Shown here: piece after piece, positions 59,955 through 64,000 of the stretch
Layout: each line of letters opens with the position of its first letter
Position numbering within the stretch: position 1 is the first letter of the stretch
Origin: Streptacidiphilus sp. 4-A2
GTDB taxonomy: Bacteria > Actinomycetota > Actinomycetes > Streptomycetales > Streptomycetaceae
Direction: 5' to 3'
DNA length: 64,000 bases
Assembly: GCA_014284505.1 (NCBI GenBank)
Contig: JAAFYY010000001.1
Span: 5,629,845 to 5,693,844, forward strand
Made by a program: the position numbers and the translations under genes
Notes under the pieces: model-generated
What the model saw: the letters and a program-made list of their open reading frames with translations, nothing else
Database searches by the model: none
What the model was told of the DNA's origin: nothing

Positions 59955-60370
59955 ATGAGTGACCTGCTGGAACGCCTCCGAGACCGCGGTTGGCGCCTCA
60001 CCGCACAGCGGAGGGTCGTCGCCCAGGTACTCGACGGAGATCACGTCCATTTCACCGCCGACGAGGTGCACGCGCTTGCCGTGGGCCTGCTGCCGGAGAT
60101 CAGCCGCGCCACGGTCTACAACACCCTCGGCGAGCTGGTGAGCCTGGGTGAGGTGCTGGAGGTCAGCACCGACGGGCGGGCCAAGCGCTACGACCCCAAC
60201 GCCCATCAGGCCCACCAGCACCTGGTCTGCTCCCGCTGCGGCACCATCCGCGACGTGCACCCGGCCGGCGACCCGATCGCCGCGCTCCCGGCCGCGGAGC
60301 GGTTCGGCTTCGCCATCACCGAGGTAGAGGTCACCTACCGGGGCGTCTGCCCGGCTGCGCCCAGCCCTGA
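59955..60370 (+). CDS. Fur-family metal or peroxide regulator
   Basis: About 138 residues. WRLTAQRRVVAQVLDGDHVHFTADEVHALA and ISRATVYNTLGELVSLGEVLEVS form the winged helix; YDPNAHQAHQHLVCSRCGTIRDVHP holds metal histidines and the first CxxC. The second pair reads GVCPA only; adding one C near 60350 gives CPAC and the stop TGA 60368-60370, otherwise the frame runs to 60389. Which metal or oxidant is sensed cannot be told; PerR-like and Fur-like types share these motifs. Confidence 0.88.
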
Positions 60371-60374
60371 CCCC

Positions 60375-60478
60375 GGGGCCCGGCCGTGACCCCGGCCCAG
60401 ACCTGCCCCAGCCCCGACCTCGGGCCTGACCCCGGGCCCGGGCCTGACCCCGACCCCGGGCCCGGGCCGCTCCGACCG
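60375..60478. repeat. Degenerate cctgaccccgggcccggg repeats
   Basis: Four or five units after the Fur gene, ahead of the convergent Sel1 gene stop. Confidence 0.75.
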
Positions 60479-60486
60479 GCTGCGGG

Positions 60487-62629
60487 TCAGGCGCTGAGGT
60501 CGGCGCGCAGCGCCTCCAGCAGCCGGGTGGCCCGGTCGGCGACATCGGCCGGCCCCGCCTCGGCGGCGCGGGTGCACCAGGCGCGGGCCTGGTGCAGGTC
60601 CCCGCGCCGGGCCGCGATCAGCCCCAGCCGCAGCGCCGCGCGCCCGTGCCCGTTGTCCGCGGCGCGGGTGTACCAGAGCATCGCCTCCGGCTCGCTGCCT
60701 CGCGGGCGAGCAGCAGCCCGAGGTTGAAGGCCGCGCTGCGGCTGCCGCCCTCCGCCGCCCGGCGGTACCAGTGCTCGGCGGTCCCGGTGTCGCCGCGCTC
60801 GGCGGCCCGGACCCCCACCCGCACCTGGGCACGGTTGTGCCCGGCCTCGGCCGCGGCCGCGTACCAGCGCTCCACCTCGCCCTCGAACCGGTCCTCGGCC
60901 GCCCGCTCCAGCAGCACGGCCAGCCGGAACGCCGCCTCGGCCGAGCCGCCCTCGGCCGCCTGGCGGTAGCGCACCGCGGCGGAGGTGAGGTCCCGCGGCG
61001 CTCCTTGGCCACGGCCAGCTGGAGCGCCGCCTCGGCATGGCCCCGGCCGCCGCCCGCGCGTACCACTCCTGGGCGTCGTGCTGGTCGCCCCGCCCGGCGT
61101 AGAGGATGCCCAGGTTGAAGGCCGCGTCCACGCTCCCGGCCTCGGCGGCCTTGGAGAACCACGGCTCGGCCCCGGGGGTGTCGCCACGCTGGAACAGCAT
61201 CACCGCGAGCGCGTTGCTGGCGTCCCGGTGCCCCGCGTACGCCGCCTGCCGGTACCACTGCTCGGCCTGGGCCTCACGGCCGTCGGCGGCGCAGAGCAGG
61301 CCCAGGTTGAAGGCACCGTTGTGGTCACCGGCGGCGAGCGCGGTGCGGTACCACTGCTCGGCCATCCCCGGCTCGCCCCAGGCGGCATGCAGCGCCCCCA
61401 GTGCGTTGGCGGCGTTGCCGTCGCCCGCGTCGGCGGCCTCACGCCACCAGTCGGCCGCGCCGACCTCGTCACCGCTGTCCCGCAGCAGGAAGCCCAGCGC
61501 GCAGGCCGCGCGGGGCTCGCCGCCCTGCGCGGACTGCCGGTACCAGCGGGCGGCCTCCTCCCGCTCGCCGCGCCGCTCCAGCTGGACGCCGAGCCGCAGC
61601 GCCGCACCGGCGTGGCCGCGGGCGGCGGCCTGGCGCAGCCACGGCTCAGCCTCGGCGATCTCACCGCCCGCCTCCAGCAGCCGGCCGAGCCGGTAGGCCC
61701 CTCGCGGTGCCCGGCCTCGGCCGCGGCCCGGAACCACTTCTGGGCCTGGCCGCCCTCCCGCTGATGCTCCAACAGGTCCGCGTAGGCGTAGGCGCCGCCG
61801 GTGTGGCCCTGCTCGGCCGCCTGGCGCAGCCAGTACTCGGCGCCCGGCTCGTCGCCGCGGTCACGCAGATGCAGCCCGAGCGCGTGCGCGGCAGGCGCGC
61901 TGCCGGCGACCGCGGCCTCCGCCACCAGTCCGCGGCCTCGTCCCGCCGGCCGCGCTGGTGCAGCAGCACGCCCAGGTTGTTGGCCCCGGCCCGCAGCCCG
62001 GCGGCGGCCGCCCGGCGCAGATGGGTCTCGGCCTCGTCCAGGTCGCCCCGGCGCAGCAGCAGCGAGCCGAGCAGGCTGGCGGCCTCCGGGTCGTCCTCGG
62101 CGGCGGCGCGGCAGCGCTCCTCCAGCGCGGCCTGCTCGCGGGCCGCGAGCGCGGACTCGAACGTCCGGAACCGGGGCGCGTCGCTCTCCTCGTCCGGCTC
62201 GGCCTCCTCCGGCTCGCCCTCGCCCGAGCCCCCCTCCGAGCCCTCGCCCGGCCCGAAGCCGTCCGGCCCGGCGGTGCCCGGCAGCGCACGGCGCTCCGGG
62301 CGGTCCGGCTGGTCCATCCGCTCGGCCGCGGCGAACCCGCCGGCCCCGGCCCGGGGCACGGGCGCGGCGTAGTCCTCGGCCTCGTCGAAGTGTTCCGGCT
62401 CGTCCAGGACGTCGGACTGGTAGCGGTCCGGATCGCCAGGGCCGCCGGGCACCTCGAACTGCCCCAGCGCGGCCGCATACTGGGCCTTCTCGGCCGCGGT
62501 CATCTCGACCGTGACATCCGTGTCCGAGTCGTCCGCACGGCCCGAGCGCGCGCGCGGGAGAGACAGCCGTCCCGCCCGCTGCGGTTCGTCCCGCTCGACT
62601 CCTGGCCCTGCTCCCGAGATCATCGACAT
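60487..62629 (-). CDS. Large Sel1/TPR repeat protein
   Basis: About 715 residues. ATG 62629 has an aggag ribosome site. The first 190 residues are acidic and disordered (DDSDTDVTVEMTAAEKAQYAAALGQFEV; EGEPEEAEPDEESDAPRF). Then some 14 repeats of about 36 residues with the Sel1 pattern, e.g. AFNLGLLCAADGREAQAEQWYRQAAYAGHRDA and ASNALAVMLFQRGDTPGAEPWFSKAAEAGSVDA. Breaks near 61910, 61700, 61050, 60995 and 60705. Probable protein-protein scaffold; partners unknown. No signal peptide. Confidence 0.85.
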
Positions 62630-62776
62630 GTCGACTCCTGCGTCCGCCGGGTCCCTGGGCATCCCTGGCACGCACCGGAGCTCATGGCCGCTTTCCGGCC
62701 TCGCACCGTCCCCCATGGGGCTCATCGTCGCACCACCCGCAACCCGCGTACACCTGGTATACCCCAGAGGAAGAGG
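62630..62776. other. Spacer upstream of the Sel1 gene
   Basis: Holds a 15-base near-palindrome gtacacctggtatac at 62748-62762; read on the minus strand it contains TATACC, a possible -10. Nothing else noted. Confidence 0.4.
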
Positions 62777-62974
62777 TTACTTCAGCGCTTTGTCGATTTC
62801 GCGACACATCAACCTCGCAACGCCTTGCCCGACTTGGCCGCTGACGCCGTCACACCTCGCCGCCGACTGCCTCAGGACCCCACCTTCCCGCTCTGCCAAC
62901 AGGTTAGACGTTCCGTCAGATTCACTACCGAAACGGGCGATTGAAGTGACAACCGAAAGATCCGATCCCCACAC
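62777..62974 (-). CDS. Possible small protein, doubtful
   Basis: 65 codons from GTG 62974. The second half looks like a helix (VLRQSAARCDGVSGQVGQGVARLMCREIDKALK), but third codon positions are less GC-rich than in the neighbours and no ribosome site precedes the start. Kept only as a candidate. Confidence 0.25.
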   Translation of the reverse strand: MWGSDLSVVTSIARFGSESDGTSNLLAEREGGVLRQSAARCDGVSGQVGQGVARLMCREIDKALK

Positions 62975-63019
62975 CGAACCGCACCCACCCTGACACCGTC
63001 TACCCCCGGACGTGCGGAA

Positions 63020-63047
63020 GGCCCGGCGCAGAATCTGGCGCCGGGCC
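63020..63047 (-). terminator. Terminator of the first initiator tRNA
   Basis: Perfect 10-bp stem, 8-base loop, 15 bases after the tRNA 3-prime end. Confidence 0.8.
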
Positions 63048-63061
63048 CTCCGACTTCCGAG

Positions 63062-63135
63062 TAGCGGGGACAGGATTTGAACCTGCGACCTCTGGGTTAT
63101 GAGCCCAGCGAGCTACCGAGCTGCTCCACCCCGCG
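63062..63135 (-). tRNA. Initiator tRNA-fMet (CAU), copy 1
   Basis: 74 bases, CCA not encoded. Anticodon CAU in a stem with three successive G-C pairs (GGG-CUCAUAA-CCC), and an unpaired C1 opposite U72, both initiator marks. Upstream TTGCGC-18-TACGGT may be its promoter. Confidence 0.95.
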
Positions 63136-63300
63136 TCGTTGTGGGTTAACCGTAGCGTGCCCATACTGACCAGCGCAAATCCATTACCCGGCCACCCCCG
63201 CGACACCCGTCCCTGAACCCCGGCCCGCAGCCCCCGGACCCCGCTCGGACGCCCGGACAGCGCGGGAAGACCCTGGACATGCACAGGCCCCCGGACATGC

Positions 63301-63335
63301 GTAAGGCCCGGCACAGGATCTGTGCCGGGCCTTAC
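63301..63335 (-). terminator. Terminator of the second initiator tRNA
   Basis: Perfect 15-bp stem with a 5-base loop, 11 bases after the tRNA end. Confidence 0.88.
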
Positions 63336-63345
63336 GACTTCCGAG

Positions 63346-63419
63346 TAGCGGGGACAGGATTTGAACCTGCGACCTCTGGGTTATGAGCCCAGCGAGCTAC
63401 CGAGCTGCTCCACCCCGCG
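63346..63419 (-). tRNA. Initiator tRNA-fMet (CAU), copy 2
   Basis: Identical over all 74 bases to copy 1, 284 bases away in the same direction. Flanks are also related (a similar terminator and cgtcgttgt leader), so the unit arose by tandem duplication. Confidence 0.95.
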
Positions 63420-63501
63420 TCGTTGTAGGACAACCGTAGCACGTCGCAGGTGGGCGGCCGGACAGCGCAGTGGGGACCGGGCGGCATGTGAGGATGGAGG
63501 C

Positions 63502-64000
63502 ATGTCCGAAACCGCCGCCGAGGCACTGCCTCCCGCCGCCCAGCCGATCACCCGTGCCGTGCTCGAACTCGACGAGTACGCCGCCGGGCTCGGCTGGGAC
63601 CAGCCCGCCCGCCTGTTCGCCCTGGTCGACACGGCCGCGCTGCTGAAGAACGAGCCGGGCATCGCCCGCCAGCTGGGCCTGGAGCCGGGCCCCGAGGGGC
63701 AGCTCACCCCGATCGAGCAGGACGAGCTCCCCGCCGGACAGGCCCTGGACAGCTTCCTGGGCACTGTCGCCTGGCCGGACGCGGTGGCCGGCTGCGCACT
63801 GGTGGTCGAGCGGCTGATGCTGCCGCCCAGCGCCGAGACAGCGGTGCCCAGCGGCATGAACGAGAAGCAGCTGGCGAAGTGGGTGGCCGGCCACCCGGAC
63901 CGGGAGGAGGTCCGGATGACCGTGGCCGTGCTGCGGAACGGCACCCGGGAGACCGCACTGCGGCTGCGCTCCAAGGACATCGCCCGCGAGGTGCTGACCG
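63502..64000 (+). CDS. PPA1309-family protein, N-terminal part
   Basis: Open to the right edge of the window, 166 residues visible. ATG 63502 follows ggatggagg. AAQPITRAVLELDEYAAGLGWDQPARLFALVDTAALL, LTPIEQDELPAGQALDSFLGTVAWPDAVAGCALVVERLMLP and MTVAVLRNGTRETALRLRSKD match an actinobacterial family named after Propionibacterium PPA1309, function unknown. Divergent from the tRNAs. Confidence 0.85.
   Translation, partial: MSETAAEALPPAAQPITRAVLELDEYAAGLGWDQPARLFALVDTAALLKNEPGIARQLGLEPGPEGQLTPIEQDELPAGQALDSFLGTVAWPDAVAGCALVVERLMLPPSAETAVPSGMNEKQLAKWVAGHPDREEVRMTVAVLRNGTRETALRLRSKDIAREVLT

Overview
The window is high-GC actinobacterial chromosome with Streptomyces-type codon use. It almost certainly comes from a member of the Streptomycetaceae (Streptomyces, Kitasatospora or Streptacidiphilus): it carries a SigR-RsrA pair, a Cya-type adenylate cyclase, an nrdAB operon behind a cobalamin riboswitch, a PccB/AccE/AccA2 acyl-CoA carboxylase set, HutF-type histidine degradation and a PPA1309-family protein. 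No IS element, prophage, CRISPR array or large biosynthetic gene cluster is visible.

Layout. 1-12.3 kb: end of a MIO-type ammonia-lyase, acyl-CoA dehydrogenase, ugd, CoA-binding protein, metG, dipeptidase, purE, purK, a GtrA protein and a two-component system. 12.3-22.6 kb: histidine utilisation (hutI, hutF, an M20 amidohydrolase and hutU on one strand; hutH 3 kb further on), interrupted by an RpiR-type regulator and three small proteins of the envelope or membrane. 22.7-32.1 kb: fdhD, a GGDEF protein, cya, birA, pccB, accE, maf. 32.3-42.7 kb: accA2, a DeoR-type regulator, lpdA, purine nucleoside phosphorylase, phosphohexomutase, phosphatase, acetyltransferase. 42.7-49.9 kb: riboswitch-nrdA-nrdB, a Fic toxin with its antitoxin, an AEC transporter, VKOR, def. 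50-64 kb: rsrA-sigR, SRAP protein, M50 peptidase, aroA, rsgA, SMR exporter, MarR, hisN, DedA, Fur, a Sel1-repeat protein, two initiator tRNAs and a partial PPA1309 gene.

How the genes fit together. hutH, hutU, hutI and hutF convert histidine to N-formylglutamate, and the M20 enzyme sitting inside the operon is a candidate for the last step to glutamate. PccB, AccE, AccA2 and BirA form a biotin-dependent acyl-CoA carboxylase with its biotin ligase. SigR and RsrA form a thiol-redox circuit with a textbook SigR promoter in front of sigR; a second, equally good SigR-like site lies just upstream of the nrdAB riboswitch.

Sequence quality. Most genes, including essential ones (metG, aroA, nrdA, nrdB, purK), contain one or more frame breaks, and nearly every break I resolved is repaired by adding one base, usually in a G or C run. 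This is best read as deletion errors in an unpolished assembly rather than gene decay. For such genes I give the full span from the first start to the last stop and the approximate break positions; the genes should not be read as pseudogenes.
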